DNA from: Bacteroidales bacterium UBA2295 | GTDB taxonomy: Bacteria > Bacteroidota > Bacteroidia > Bacteroidales > Tenuifilaceae | Direction of reading: 5' to 3' | Length of the DNA: 21,130 nt | Assembly (NCBI GenBank): GCA_002345825.1 | Contig: DDWD01000136.1 | Coordinates: 1-21,130 of the forward strand | Shown: positions 6,493 through 15,900 of the stretch, piece after piece | How the letters are laid out: each line of letters opens with the position of its first letter | Numbering within the stretch: position 1 is the first letter of the stretch | The notes under the pieces: generated by a model | Databases searched by the model: none | What the model was told of the DNA's origin: nothing | What the model saw: the letters and a program-made list of their open reading frames with translations, nothing else | Program-made: the position numbers and the translations under genes

Positions 6493-8109
6493 TTAAAACC
6501 CTAATCCAAACCTGCCCCAGTACTCATCCTCCAGCTCACTCCAACGCAGCATAGTTGCACCTGCAAAGTCGCGGGTGTAGCGAGTTAGCATTTTCTGAAC
6601 CTCCTCATTTTTATTCGCCTTTACCAGATCTTGAACTTTCTGCTCTAGGAACTGAATCTCCATTGTGGCCTTGGTCTCGAAATGTGCAACCTCTTCCATC
6701 ATCCCCTCGCGGGTATCTTGCCAAGCCAGCGTGGCTAGCTTGTTGGCCTTACGGTATTTCCAAATGGCAGCATCGGTACGGTGGCGTTTTTGTCCACAGT
6801 AGTTAAAACTTTCGGGCAGCTCTGTTGTACCCGAAAAAATTGGGATTCTCGGGCTTTGCCCAGGGTTATCGAACGAGAACCAGGCCACACCGCCAATGGC
6901 ATCGGGCAACCAATCGCGCAGCTGAATTATTTGCGAGTACGAGCACCACGATACGGCCACGGTACGGTAAAACTCCACAGCATCCTCATCGAGAAAATTG
7001 TACAAATTGCGGGCATTGGTGGTTAACCAAGGCTGCGCAATGGGCGAGAGAACAGTATCGACACTTACCACCTCGCGCTTATCGTTATAGGTTTTCTTAA
7101 CAGATTTCAAATTCTTGGTCATATCGTACTCTGTCCCCTCGTAGGTTTCGCGGTATAGGGCAATCACATCGTGTACCGAAACCTTTTTGTCGGGCTTAAC
7201 AGAGAACGGTAGTTCATCGGCCTCGTAGCTAAGGTTAAGCGAGGGTGCCACAGCATTTAGCACAAAGTAATCGCGAATGGCGAATGGTTTTTTTCCTCTC
7301 CCATAAGCCTGCCAAAATTTGAAGGTTGATTTCCCATCCCAAAAGCCCATCTTTTTAGCCACATCAAAAACATTTTTGGAGGCCATAAAATGTTCCTTAT
7401 CCTTTAGGTTGATCTCGCTAATGCGAGGAATATTGGCAGAGATACCTACATGGTCGTCGGGGATACGCTGTGCAGCCCAAACCCCACCAATTTTATCGGG
7501 TCCCTCGCCAAAAATCTCCATTTGCCAAACCTCCTTGGTATCGGCTATGGTGATACACTCGCCCCAATCGCCATAGCCATAATCCTTTATTAAATCGCCA
7601 ATAAGCTTAATGGCATCGCGAGCTGTGGAGCAACGCTGTAGGGCAATACGTTGCAGCTCCTCAATCAGGAACATACCATTTTCATTCACCAGCTCCTTTT
7701 TACCGGTAACGGTAGTTTCGCCAATGGCCAGCTGCTTCTCGTTCATGCATGGATAAGCGGTGTTAAGGAATGTGAAGGTTTCTTTGGCTTGAGGAATTTC
7801 GCCAACCTTTTGTACGTTGCGCATGTCCCAAGGCGTTTCGGTTTTTAGCAAACCTTTATATATTGCTGTTACTGTGTCGCGCTCATACTTTTGTCCCTTC
7901 TCAATGGTTACCCAGGTACGATAACGGCCATCGCAGGTATGGCTGGTAATTACTGAGCCATCGGTTGAGGCCTCTTTACCGACCAGGATGCTTGTACACG
8001 ACTCCCCAAAATATGGGTCGTTCATCTGATCAAAAATACTATGCTGTGCAATGGAAATCTGAATCGATACAAAAACAGATAAGATTGTGAGGCTAAAAAT
8101 TCTTCTCAT
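6493..8109 (-). CDS. Secreted C69 family dipeptidase
   Basis: This 538-residue protein belongs to peptidase family C69 (PepD-type dipeptidases), N-terminal-nucleophile hydrolases that cut small peptides. A signal peptide spans residues 1-21 (MRRIFSLTILSVFVSIQISIA). A short propeptide leads to Cys38 in GESCTSILVGKEASTDGSVI. By family knowledge, Cys38 becomes the N-terminal nucleophile after autocleavage. Downstream conserved pieces include GKKELVNENGMFLIEELQRIALQRCSTARDAIKLIGDLIKDYGYG and WLTTNARNLYNF. The length matches Bacteroidota homologues, which carry an extra C-terminal helical part (KATMEIQFLEQKVQDLV). The location is probably periplasmic. Its 3' end shares the terminator at 6448-6473 with mnmH, and its 5' end diverges from the ABC exporter genes across a 186-222 base gap. 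Confidence 0.9.
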   Translation of the reverse strand: MRRIFSLTILSVFVSIQISIAQHSIFDQMNDPYFGESCTSILVGKEASTDGSVITSHTCDGRYRTWVTIEKGQKYERDTVTAIYKGLLKTETPWDMRNVQKVGEIPQAKETFTFLNTAYPCMNEKQLAIGETTVTGKKELVNENGMFLIEELQRIALQRCSTARDAIKLIGDLIKDYGYGDWGECITIADTKEVWQMEIFGEGPDKIGGVWAAQRIPDDHVGISANIPRISEINLKDKEHFMASKNVFDVAKKMGFWDGKSTFKFWQAYGRGKKPFAIRDYFVLNAVAPSLNLSYEADELPFSVKPDKKVSVHDVIALYRETYEGTEYDMTKNLKSVKKTYNDKREVVSVDTVLSPIAQPWLTTNARNLYNFLDEDAVEFYRTVAVSWCSYSQIIQLRDWLPDAIGGVAWFSFDNPGQSPRIPIFSGTTELPESFNYCGQKRHRTDAAIWKYRKANKLATLAWQDTREGMMEEVAHFETKATMEIQFLEQKVQDLVKANKNEEVQKMLTRYTRDFAGATMLRWSELEDEYWGRFGLGF

Positions 8110-8290
8110 ACGGGGTTTAGGTATTAGTAAGTTTTAAAGTGATTTTATACGTTACATTTATTTATAGACAACTGCCACAATGGAGGGTTTAATAATTTCC
8201 TCTTACTAACAATGCATCAAACAAAGAGAGAGCATAGTATTTTTTTCGTTAATTTTTACTGAATTGGTGGAATATTAGTCAAATTCAAAC

Positions 8291-8298
8291 TAATTTTG
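8291..8298 (+). promoter_or_regulatory. Candidate -7 box for the ABC exporter operon
   Basis: TAATTTTG matches TAnnTTTG and would place the transcript start near 8304, leaving about 28 bases to the ATG at 8332. A TTG at 8264-8266 is 24 bases upstream, slightly farther than usual. If this box is real, the TTG codon at 8296 lies inside the promoter, which favours the ATG at 8332 as the protein start. Confidence 0.4.
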
Positions 8299-8331
8299 AG
8301 GCCATTAAAAACCAACTATAATTTTCGCAGT

Positions 8332-9267
8332 ATGAACATCCTAACTACAACCAACATCGAAAAGCGCTTTGCCACTCACTTGGCGCTCGACGATGTAAGC
8401 ATCTCGGTACCCGAGGGTAGCATATACGGCTTGCTTGGCCCCAATGGGGCAGGTAAAACTACCCTAATTCGTATCATTAATCAGATTACTGGTCCCGATA
8501 AGGGAGCCGTTGAGTTTAACGGCCGGCCAATGAAAGCCGATGACATTTACAGCATTGGATACCTACCAGAGGAACGGGGTCTTTACAAAAAGATGAAAGT
8601 TGGCGAACAGGCGCTTTACCTTGCCCGGCTTAAGGGGCTTAGTCGCCATGATGCTTTAAAGAGGCTCAAGTTCTGGTTCGAGAAGATGGAGATACAGGGC
8701 TGGTGGGATAAAAAAATTGAGGAGCTATCGAAGGGTATGGCCCAAAAAATCCAGTTCGTGGTAACGGTAATTCATGAGCCTAAGCTGTTGATTTTTGATG
8801 AACCGTTCAGTGGTTTCGACCCCATCAATGCGAACCTTATAAAGAATGAGATTCTAGATCTGAAGAAAAATGGTTCTACAGTAATCTTCTCAACCCACAA
8901 CATGAGTAGCGTTGAGGAGATGTGCGATCATATCACCCTGATAAATAAGTCAAAAAACATCCTAAGTGGTCCCATCGAAGAGGTGAGGCAAAGCTACGGG
9001 AGCAATGTTTTTGAACTGATCCTTAGGGGCGATGTGGAGCAAGTTAAGAGCAGCCTTGGCAGCAACTACGAGTTGGTGAATCACAAGGAGGATGCCGGGT
9101 TAATGAAAGCACAAATCAAGGTGCTTAACTACTCCGAGGATAATCGCTTGCTAAAGGAGCTAATCCCCGTTGCAGAGATTCTTGGGTTTAAACAAGCAGT
9201 ACCCAGCATGAACGATATCTTTATACAAGTGGTACAAGAGTATAACAAAGCCCATGGGCTTAAGTAA
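8332..9267 (+). CDS. ABC transporter ATP-binding protein, NatA-like
   Basis: From the ATG at 8332 this is a 311-residue ABC ATPase. An in-frame TTG at 8296 would add 12 residues of non-homologous appearance and overlaps the putative -7 box. It has Walker A GPNGAGKT at 36-43, an ABC signature written LSKGM at 132-136 (the form seen in NatA/YhaQ-type exporters), Walker B LLIFDEP at 152-158 with catalytic Glu157, and the switch histidine in STHN (H189). About 100 residues follow the ATPase core, as in NatA-type exporters. The permease gene follows after 25 bases, so the pair forms one exporter. The substrate is unknown: Na+ for NatAB, antibiotics or lipids for relatives. Confidence 0.93.
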   Translation: MNILTTTNIEKRFATHLALDDVSISVPEGSIYGLLGPNGAGKTTLIRIINQITGPDKGAVEFNGRPMKADDIYSIGYLPEERGLYKKMKVGEQALYLARLKGLSRHDALKRLKFWFEKMEIQGWWDKKIEELSKGMAQKIQFVVTVIHEPKLLIFDEPFSGFDPINANLIKNEILDLKKNGSTVIFSTHNMSSVEEMCDHITLINKSKNILSGPIEEVRQSYGSNVFELILRGDVEQVKSSLGSNYELVNHKEDAGLMKAQIKVLNYSEDNRLLKELIPVAEILGFKQAVPSMNDIFIQVVQEYNKAHGLK

Positions 9268-9292
9268 TTATCACCCTGAAAAATATTGAGCT

Positions 9293-10642
9293 ATGAACAA
9301 AATAATGTTAGTCCTTGAACGCGAATTCCTTACCCGAGTAAGGAAAAGGTCGTTCATTATAATGACCATACTAACGCCTATCCTATTTGCGGCGCTGATG
9401 ATAGTACCTGGAATTATTGCTACCCTTGAGGATACCAACGAAAGGCAAATTGCTGTTATTGATGATTCGGGTATTTTTGAGGGTAAAATCCCCGAAACAG
9501 AGTACCTGAAATTCAGCTTCCTGAATGATGTGAAGATTGATGACATTAAGGAAACCTTTCACGAGTCGAACTACTACGCCGTGCTTTTTATTGGTAAAAT
9601 GGTGGCCAGCACCCCCGATGCAGTTGTCCTTTACTCCGATAAGCAGCCATCCATCGATATCACATCGCATATCTCCAGCGCCATAAAAAACGAGATAGAG
9701 TCGCAAAAACTTATGTCGTACGACATTGAAAACCTTGATGAGATTCTGAATAACATCAAAACCTCTGTTAGGGTACGCACCATAAAGTGGACAAAAAGTG
9801 GCGAAGCCAAGGAGAGTTCAACTGAGCTGGCCATGGGGTTAGCCTACATACTTAGCTTTATGGTATATATGCTAATTTTCCTCTTTGGCAATCAGGTAAT
9901 GCGTGGTGTGATAGAGGAAAAGAGCAGTCGAATTGTGGAGGTTATCATCTCGTCGGTTAAGCCATTCCAGCTGATGATGGGCAAAATACTAGGGATTGCC
10001 GCCGTGAGCCTGGTGCAAATTGTGCTTTGGATTATACTAACCTTTGGGTTGGTGACCGTGGGCACCAGTCTATTTCTCGACAAATCGGAATCTACTGATG
10101 CTAACAAGCAAATGGTAACCAGCATTATGGATTCGTCTGGCAATGCCCAAGCCGTCACCGATTCCGTTTCAACCGACAATGAATTTGTGAACGAGATGAT
10201 GGGAGCCCTCTCCAATGTAAATTTCCCGCTGATTATCGGAGGTTTTATCTTCTTCTTTATTGGCGGTTACCTACTTTACGCAGCCATGTTTGCCGCCGTA
10301 GGCTCAGCAGTAGAAAACGAGGCCGATACCCAGCAACTCATGATGCCCATAACCATCCCATTAATACTTGCCATTGTTGTTATGGTTAGCGGATTAAGGT
10401 CGCCCGATGGAGATATCTCGTTTTGGTTCTCAATGATCCCCTTTACATCGCCAATTGTGATGATCACCAGATTACCATACGGTGTTCCCACCTGGGAACT
10501 TATCCTTTCGGGAAGTTTGCTGGTTGTAACATTTATTTTCATGACCTGGCTTGCCGCTAAGGTATACCGAACTGGTATTTTACTTTACGGCAAAAAGCAC
10601 AACTGGGCCGAGATATGGAAATGGATAAAGTATGGCAACTAA
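9293..10642 (+). CDS. ABC-2 type permease, NatB-like
   Basis: This 449-residue inner-membrane protein is the permease partner of the upstream ATPase. It has the typical layout. A cytoplasmic N-terminal helix (LEREFLTRVRKRS) and a first membrane helix at about 21-45 come first. A periplasmic domain of about 140 residues follows (roughly 46-185), then a block of membrane helices from about 187 to 430. The segment MRGVIEEKSSRIVEVIISSVKPFQLMMGKILG after the second membrane helix is characteristic of ABC-2 NatB/YhaP-like permeases. A second hydrophilic loop of about 50 residues (DKSESTDANKQM to FVNEMMGALS) also faces away from the membrane. The gene ends 18 bases before a strong hairpin terminator. 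Confidence 0.91.
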   Translation: MNKIMLVLEREFLTRVRKRSFIIMTILTPILFAALMIVPGIIATLEDTNERQIAVIDDSGIFEGKIPETEYLKFSFLNDVKIDDIKETFHESNYYAVLFIGKMVASTPDAVVLYSDKQPSIDITSHISSAIKNEIESQKLMSYDIENLDEILNNIKTSVRVRTIKWTKSGEAKESSTELAMGLAYILSFMVYMLIFLFGNQVMRGVIEEKSSRIVEVIISSVKPFQLMMGKILGIAAVSLVQIVLWIILTFGLVTVGTSLFLDKSESTDANKQMVTSIMDSSGNAQAVTDSVSTDNEFVNEMMGALSNVNFPLIIGGFIFFFIGGYLLYAAMFAAVGSAVENEADTQQLMMPITIPLILAIVVMVSGLRSPDGDISFWFSMIPFTSPIVMITRLPYGVPTWELILSGSLLVVTFIFMTWLAAKVYRTGILLYGKKHNWAEIWKWIKYGN

Positions 10643-10660
10643 AGTATGATTTAAAAATAT

Positions 10661-10696
10661 GAAAAAGGGGTTGGTATGTTGCCAACCCCTTTTTTC
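10661..10696. terminator. Bidirectional terminator between the ABC permease and beta-propeller genes
   Basis: GAAAAAGGGGTTGG at 10661-10674 pairs with CCAACCCCTTTTTT at 10682-10695 around a 7-base loop. The stem is GC-rich at its top, with an A-run on one side and a T-run on the other. It can therefore act as an intrinsic terminator for the permease gene on the + strand and for the convergent gene ending at 10719 on the - strand. Confidence 0.88.
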
Positions 10697-10718
10697 ATAA
10701 AATTCATATCAAGAACAT

Positions 10719-11966
10719 CTATTGTTCGCTAACCATTACAATGGTTCCGTTACCTTGAACATTTGCCCTTACAAAAACATCAACTTTGCCATTGGCTGCT
10801 GGAACAACTATGGGAAATGCATCGCCATACTGCTCAATACCCTCTACCCTTTTGTTTGTCCAATTCTCGCCATTTTTATACGAAACAAAAAGCTTGATAT
10901 TACGCGAGTACCATACCACTACCGGTTTCCCATTACCTGCCAGTGCAGCGCTAAGGGCCGATGATAACGACTCACCACCTAGGCCATAGGTTTTTTTGGA
11001 CCATCTCCCGGTGTACTGTGCATATCCTAATGTGCCGCCCGCATAGTGATAAAGCGTGGGTAATCCATTCTCCATAAAAATATTAAACCCACTGGTGTTG
11101 GATGTACCTAAACTCCCAGCTATACCAATGTTTTTCCAAACACCATCAGCATAAACCTGGCAGTCGAGGAACTCGGCAACCACAGCCCAATTCCTATGAT
11201 GCGTCCCTTGGTATGGAATCAGAATGTCACCATTAGGTTGAATAAGCATTGTGGAGTTTACACCTCGCTCAACAAAGTTGGGCTTATTATCCTCATTTGC
11301 CTTGAGCATTGTTGGTGCAAAGCTACCTGTCTTATTATTTGCGTACTTAAGCCCCTCGTTATGATAACTAATGTGAACATTGTTTTGCTTATCAATAGCC
11401 AACCCATTCTGATAGCTGGCGTTTGATGTGATGGTTTCAACAACTACTTTGGTCAGCATCCCCTGCGAGGGACTTATTGACCCGTAGCATAACTTCAAAC
11501 TATTCGCCTCTACCTTATGGTAAATGAAATGAAGAGTCCCGCTATTATCTACTACAACGGTGGGGATTTGCTTTGTTAGGCCCCTACTCAAACGTCCATC
11601 GTTTTGATCTACCGAACCCAACCTATCAATCTCAGCCGATTCCCAAGCGGAGCCCCTTTGGCGCAAATACCTTAGAACCGCCTGATTACCTGATGTTTTA
11701 TCGACATAAACTATATGAATGTTACCCGAACCATCTCGTGTTGCAGATGGTGTGCCAATAATCTCAACGGAACCCGCAGCACTTAAAGTGATTGCCTTAG
11801 CAGATAAAGATGCACTTGTGGCTGTAGGTAATGTGTAAGAATTCTTTGTTGCTGGGGAAAACGAAAGTCGTTGCTGCGCAACGGCTAGTAATGGCAAAAT
11901 AATAAGCGCAATTGCAGCAATGGTGCCAATGCTCATTTTCGGAATTGATCTCAATATTCTATTCAT
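10719..11966 (-). CDS. Secreted beta-propeller-like (BNR/sialidase-fold) protein of unknown function
   Basis: This 415-residue protein has an N-terminal signal sequence (hydrophobic core IGTIAAIALIILPLLAVA, probable cleavage near residue 30; an internal Met at 11 is an alternative start). The mature protein has repeating beta-strand blocks of the form 'D..GN.HIVYVD', 'DNSGTLHFIYHK', 'DKQNNVHISYHN', 'PNGDILIPYQG', 'NGLPTLYHYAG' and 'GNGKPVVVWYSR', spaced about 45-60 residues apart. This is what a six- or seven-bladed propeller with BNR-like repeats looks like. No catalytic set of a sialidase or glycosidase is evident, no lipobox is present, and no C-terminal T9SS sorting domain is recognisable. 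I infer an exported binding or structural protein. The gene stands alone, convergent with the ABC permease gene. Confidence 0.72.
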   Translation of the reverse strand: MNRILRSIPKMSIGTIAAIALIILPLLAVAQQRLSFSPATKNSYTLPTATSASLSAKAITLSAAGSVEIIGTPSATRDGSGNIHIVYVDKTSGNQAVLRYLRQRGSAWESAEIDRLGSVDQNDGRLSRGLTKQIPTVVVDNSGTLHFIYHKVEANSLKLCYGSISPSQGMLTKVVVETITSNASYQNGLAIDKQNNVHISYHNEGLKYANNKTGSFAPTMLKANEDNKPNFVERGVNSTMLIQPNGDILIPYQGTHHRNWAVVAEFLDCQVYADGVWKNIGIAGSLGTSNTSGFNIFMENGLPTLYHYAGGTLGYAQYTGRWSKKTYGLGGESLSSALSAALAGNGKPVVVWYSRNIKLFVSYKNGENWTNKRVEGIEQYGDAFPIVVPAANGKVDVFVRANVQGNGTIVMVSEQ

Positions 11967-12290
11967 AGTTTTTGATTTTTGATATTACTCTGTTTGTGGA
12001 ACAAGGTACAAGCAAAATATCTAAATTAAAATACTCAACCAGCATAACGCTACAGCAAGCTATTATTCGAATAGGTTTATTGATTATTTGCAAAAGAGGG
12101 TAGGTAAGAAATAGCACTCCACAAGCCCCATTAGCTAAAACTACGCCTAAAATACGGCCCTTCTGTTAACCACCATTAACACTTGGGTGAGGAAAAACAA
12201 AAAACAGTTAAACAGTGTTGCTGAACGTTAACTCAACCAAAATTTGTTAAAACATAGATTTAAATTTGATTACACAAATACTAAACCCGT
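11967..12290. other. Divergent intergenic region, no gene seen
   Basis: This 324-base AT-rich stretch separates the divergent propeller gene (-) and the barrel-like gene (+). I see no convincing small gene, RNA or repeat. It probably holds both promoters. The only recognisable element is TAAATTTG at 12261-12268. Confidence 0.6.
12261..12268 (+). promoter_or_regulatory. Candidate -7 box for the outer-membrane protein gene
   Basis: TAAATTTG fits TAnnTTTG and lies 22 bases before the ATG at 12291. The nearest upstream TTTG (12243-12246) is only 14 bases away, too close for the usual spacing, so only half of a promoter is supported. Confidence 0.3.
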
Positions 12291-12797
12291 ATGAAAAAAA
12301 CATTATTATTCACAGCACTTTTGCTAGCGTTTTCATCGCTTTCGCACGCCCAACTAGGAGTTGGAGGGGTTATTACCTTTAGCGAAGATGTTCAACCTCT
12401 GAACCTATCACTTACTACCAGTCCCTTGAAAGATTATGGGTTGATTTTTAGACAAGGCTATGGGTTTAACGCTTCGCATATTTACAGGCGAGCTGAAACC
12501 AACCTAATTGTAAACCGAAGGTTCTTTAGAACCGAAAACTCCAACTTTTACGTTGGCTTGGGAGGTATTATGAACTTCCAAAAGTACGATAGCCAGAACT
12601 ACTTCGACTGGGGGTTCAATATCCCTGTTGGCATTGAGATTTTTCCAAATCTAGAGAAACGAAACCTTGGCATTACCGTTGAAACAGGCCTTTACTTCAA
12701 GACCAACAAACAAAGAGGCACAATGGTGCGCGATGAGAATAAGTTTGGGGGATATGGCGGGCTAAGCCTACATTACTACTTTGGGAAGAAAAAGTAA
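12291..12797 (+). CDS. Small outer-membrane beta-barrel-like protein
   Basis: This is a 168-residue protein with a clear signal peptide (MKKTLLFTALLLAFSSLSHA, cleavage before QLGVGG). The mature 148 residues consist of alternating short beta-strands rich in Gly, Tyr, Phe and Asn: YGLIFRQGYGFNASHIYRR, TNLIVNRRFF, NFYVGLGGIMNFQKY, FNIPVGIEIF, LGITVETGLYFK, and YGGLSLHYYFGKKK. This is typical of a small eight-stranded outer-membrane barrel. I do not recognise a specific family. The terminal Lys residues follow an aromatic-rich last strand. It stands alone between divergent and convergent neighbours, and its function is unknown. Confidence 0.7.
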   Translation: MKKTLLFTALLLAFSSLSHAQLGVGGVITFSEDVQPLNLSLTTSPLKDYGLIFRQGYGFNASHIYRRAETNLIVNRRFFRTENSNFYVGLGGIMNFQKYDSQNYFDWGFNIPVGIEIFPNLEKRNLGITVETGLYFKTNKQRGTMVRDENKFGGYGGLSLHYYFGKKK

Positions 12798-12855
12798 GTT
12801 TAGACTCTTAGAAACTGTTTAATTTTTATTTTCTAGTAGCTATGATAATCACCAC

Positions 12856-12884
12856 AAGGTTGCTTCGACGAGCTCAGCAACCTT
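12856..12884. repeat. REP-like palindromic element with TTCGACnAGCTCA core
   Basis: AAGGTTGC at 12856-12863 and GCAACCTT at 12877-12884 form a perfect 8-base-pair inverted repeat around the 13-base core TTCGACGAGCTCA. As I recall, palindromes built around CTTCGAC(A/G)AGCTCAG occur as dispersed intergenic repeats in several bacterial phyla, with arms that vary while the core stays fixed. This copy has that form and sits between the ends of two convergent genes, the usual place for REP elements. I found only this one copy in the window, so its repetitive nature here is inferred. Confidence 0.6.
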
Positions 12885-12943
12885 CACGTTACAACTGAAT
12901 CCTAAGTGTTTAGTAAAACTAAAATAGTTTTTTCATAGCAAAC

Positions 12944-12974
12944 AAAAATGCCCCGAAAACACTTTCGGGGCATT
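12944..12974 (-). terminator. Intrinsic terminator of the tricorn-like peptidase gene
   Basis: On the - strand, a perfect 12-base-pair stem (12963-12974 with 12947-12958) with a 4-base loop is followed by a T-run (the A-run at 12944-12948 on the + strand). The stem contains the GC-rich block CCCCGAAA/TTTCGGGG. It starts 20 bases beyond the stop codon of the peptidase gene. Confidence 0.85.
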
Positions 12975-12994
12975 CTGCTACTTATATAAAAGGT

Positions 12995-15900
12995 TTACTG
13001 TATCTCCACCTCAATCCAACCGCTGCGGTCGGGATCGGCAGGTACTGGCCACTTTTTAGGCGGATTTTCCTCAAGCTGCTTAAGCAGCACCTCAACCGCT
13101 TTCTCCAGCGATGGATCCTGACCTTTGGCAACTTTATGCGGTTCATCTATCACCTCAATATCGGGATAAACACCAACACCCTCAATTATCCATTCACCCT
13201 TTTCGTTGTAAATCCCAAAACGTGGCACGGCAATGTAGCCACCATCCATTAGTGAGGCGTTGCCACTCATACCAACCAAACCGCCCCAAGTGCGCGAGCC
13301 GATAATGGTGCCCAAGTTTTTCTGACGGAAAAAGTAGGGGAAAGCATCGCCACCCGACGAACCGTACTGGTTAATAAGCATTGCCTTTGGCCCATCATGC
13401 GCTACACCTGGGGTTCGCATAGGATCTTTGAGGCCTGCTCTATGCCAATGGGCGTGGGTTTCGCGATTAAGCAGCTCAACCATACGGTCGGGGATAAATC
13501 CACCGCCATTGAAACGCTCGTCGATAATAAGCGCATCCTTATGATGGTATGCATACATACCACGATGCAGCTCACGGTTACCCTCAATGGCTGTGTTGGG
13601 TACGTGCATGTAGCCAATACGACCACCCGACAGCTTATCGACCATAGCGCGGCGTGTATTCACCCAATCGAGATACATTAGCTCCTGCTCGCTTGAGATT
13701 GGCCTAATGGTGTAGGTACGTGCGCCCTGCGTTGTAGGCTTGCTATTTACGGTTAAGCGAACGGCTTTACCCACCTTGTTCTCTAGAAATTTATAGGGAT
13801 TTTGGCTTGTTGTTACATCCTCGCCATCAATTTGGATAATAAATTCGCCCTCTTTTATTTCAATCCCCTGCTCAGTAAGTGGTGAACGGCGAGCAGGATT
13901 CCAGTTTTCGCCTTCGTAAATCTTACTGATGATATAACGCTTACTCCGGGTATCGGCAGCAAGCTTGGCACCAAGCAATCCGGTCTCAACACGGGTAACA
14001 CGTTCAAAATCGCCATAGTTGGCGTAAGCATGTCCTGTATTGGTTTCGGCAATGAGCTCGCCAAAAATATAATCTAAATCGAATCGATGATTAAGGTATG
14101 GCAACATCTCGCCATACTTCTGGCGGAAGCCATCCCAATCGACATTGTGCAGGTTGGTAACATAGAAGAAGTCGCGGAAGATACGCCAGCCATCAACAAA
14201 AATTTGCTCCCACTCCTTGCGGGGTTCAATGCGCATATCCATATTGCTAAGATCGAGTTTACCTGCTCCTGCCGATTGGTTTGGAGCAAGCGATGCCACC
14301 CCGTAATCGCCACGGTTTTGGTACAGGAATTTCTTTCCATCGGCCGTGACGGTTGCACCACGGATTCCGGCCATGATTAGCTCATTTTTCTGCTCCTTCA
14401 CATTGTAACGCTGCATTCCCTCGTCGTTGAAGTACACCAAACCATTCTCTACGGGTTGCAAGTTCCAGTAGCTACCCGACGATAATGGAAAAGCCATAAT
14501 TCGCTGGTTCGCCCCATCAAAATCGATGGTAACAGCAACATCACTTTTAGGCTCATCCTTTTTCTCTTCATTTCCAGTAGGTTCAACCGTTTCCTTGGGT
14601 TCAAACAAGCGGGGGCTATCGTTACGAAGGGCAATGGCGTAAAGGCGCGTAGCATTGCTATACAAGTAGTTGAACTCAAAATCGGAGAAGTTGAGGTTAA
14701 AATCGCGATTTGAGGCAAAGAAGATGTAGTTACCGCAAGTGGAAAAAACTGGGTTGCTATCGCTAAAAGTATTATCGGTTAGCTGCTGTGTTTTTTTGTT
14801 TTCAACATTATAAACCCAGATAGCACCCTGATCGTTGGGCCCATTTTTGGTATAGGTTATCCAACGCGAATCGGGTGAAAAGTTATAACCACGAATTTCG
14901 TCGGAGGTTGGAGTATCAATAACGGTTAGTTTTCCCGACTCAACATCGAGCAGCTGAAGCTTCATCGACCTATCGAAGAAAACTAGCATCTTGCTGTTGG
15001 GCGACCACGTAGCAGGGTATTTCCAACCTTTCGATTTTTTTGTAATCTGCTTTGGCGTAGCATTCTCCTTATTCTCGAGTAGGTAAACTTCGTACTCATC
15101 AGTTTCATCAGAATAGTATGCAATCCACTTGCCATCGGGCGACCACTTTGGATAAACCGAGCGCACGCCCTGTGTGTTGGTTAGGTTGTATGTTGTTCCA
15201 TCGCCAGCAGGAACTGAGAAAATATCGCCACGGGCATCGAAAAGCACGCGGTTTCCTGTGGGCGAAATGGCAGAACTATGGATATCATCCTTCACATTTT
15301 TGTGATAAGGTAATGTGTTGGGGTTGTCATACCTAATATTCACCTTCACCCGTTCCGTATTCTCAGTATCAAGGTTCAGCTTATATAAATGTCCACCCAC
15401 CTCGTAAGCTAGCTGGCCATTGGTTCCGCTGGGCCACATCACATCAAACTTTTCGTGAGTGGTTATCTGCTTAATCTCCTTAGTATTCACATCGTAGCTA
15501 TGGATATTTAGCCACATGTCTTTATCGGAGGCGTAGTAGATTTTGCTACCATACCAAGTTGGAATATGGTCGGTTCCTTTAAAATCGGTAATCTCCTCGG
15601 AGTTATTCTTCTCCAGATCATATATCCAAAGGTTCGATGCACGGCCTCCCTTGTATCGTTTCCATGTGCGGAACTCCCTGTCGATGTAAGTAAATACAAC
15701 CTTTTTGCCATCGGGCGAAAGGTCGGCAAAACCGCCGTGTGGTATGGGTAGTTCCTCCTCTAGCCCACCTTCGATACTAATGGTGAAGTACTTGCCCATA
15801 CGGTCGCCGTAGGGGGTGCGATTGGCACGAAAGAAAACCTTTTTGCTGTCGGGGGTCCAGCCCAGCACTACGTAGTCGTAACCGCCACGTGGAGGCATCT

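Noticed and set aside
8296..8331. Upstream TTG start adding 12 residues to the NatA-like ATPase
   Set aside because: It overlaps a -7 box candidate, and the ATG at 8332 gives the usual N-terminus.
10719..11966. Sialidase enzyme
   Set aside because: The propeller-like repeats are visible, but I cannot identify the Arg triad, the Asp or the Tyr/Glu pair of sialidases.
13397..13681. Open frame of 94 codons on the + strand inside the tricorn-like peptidase gene
   Set aside because: It is antisense to a well-supported catalytic domain and resembles no protein family.
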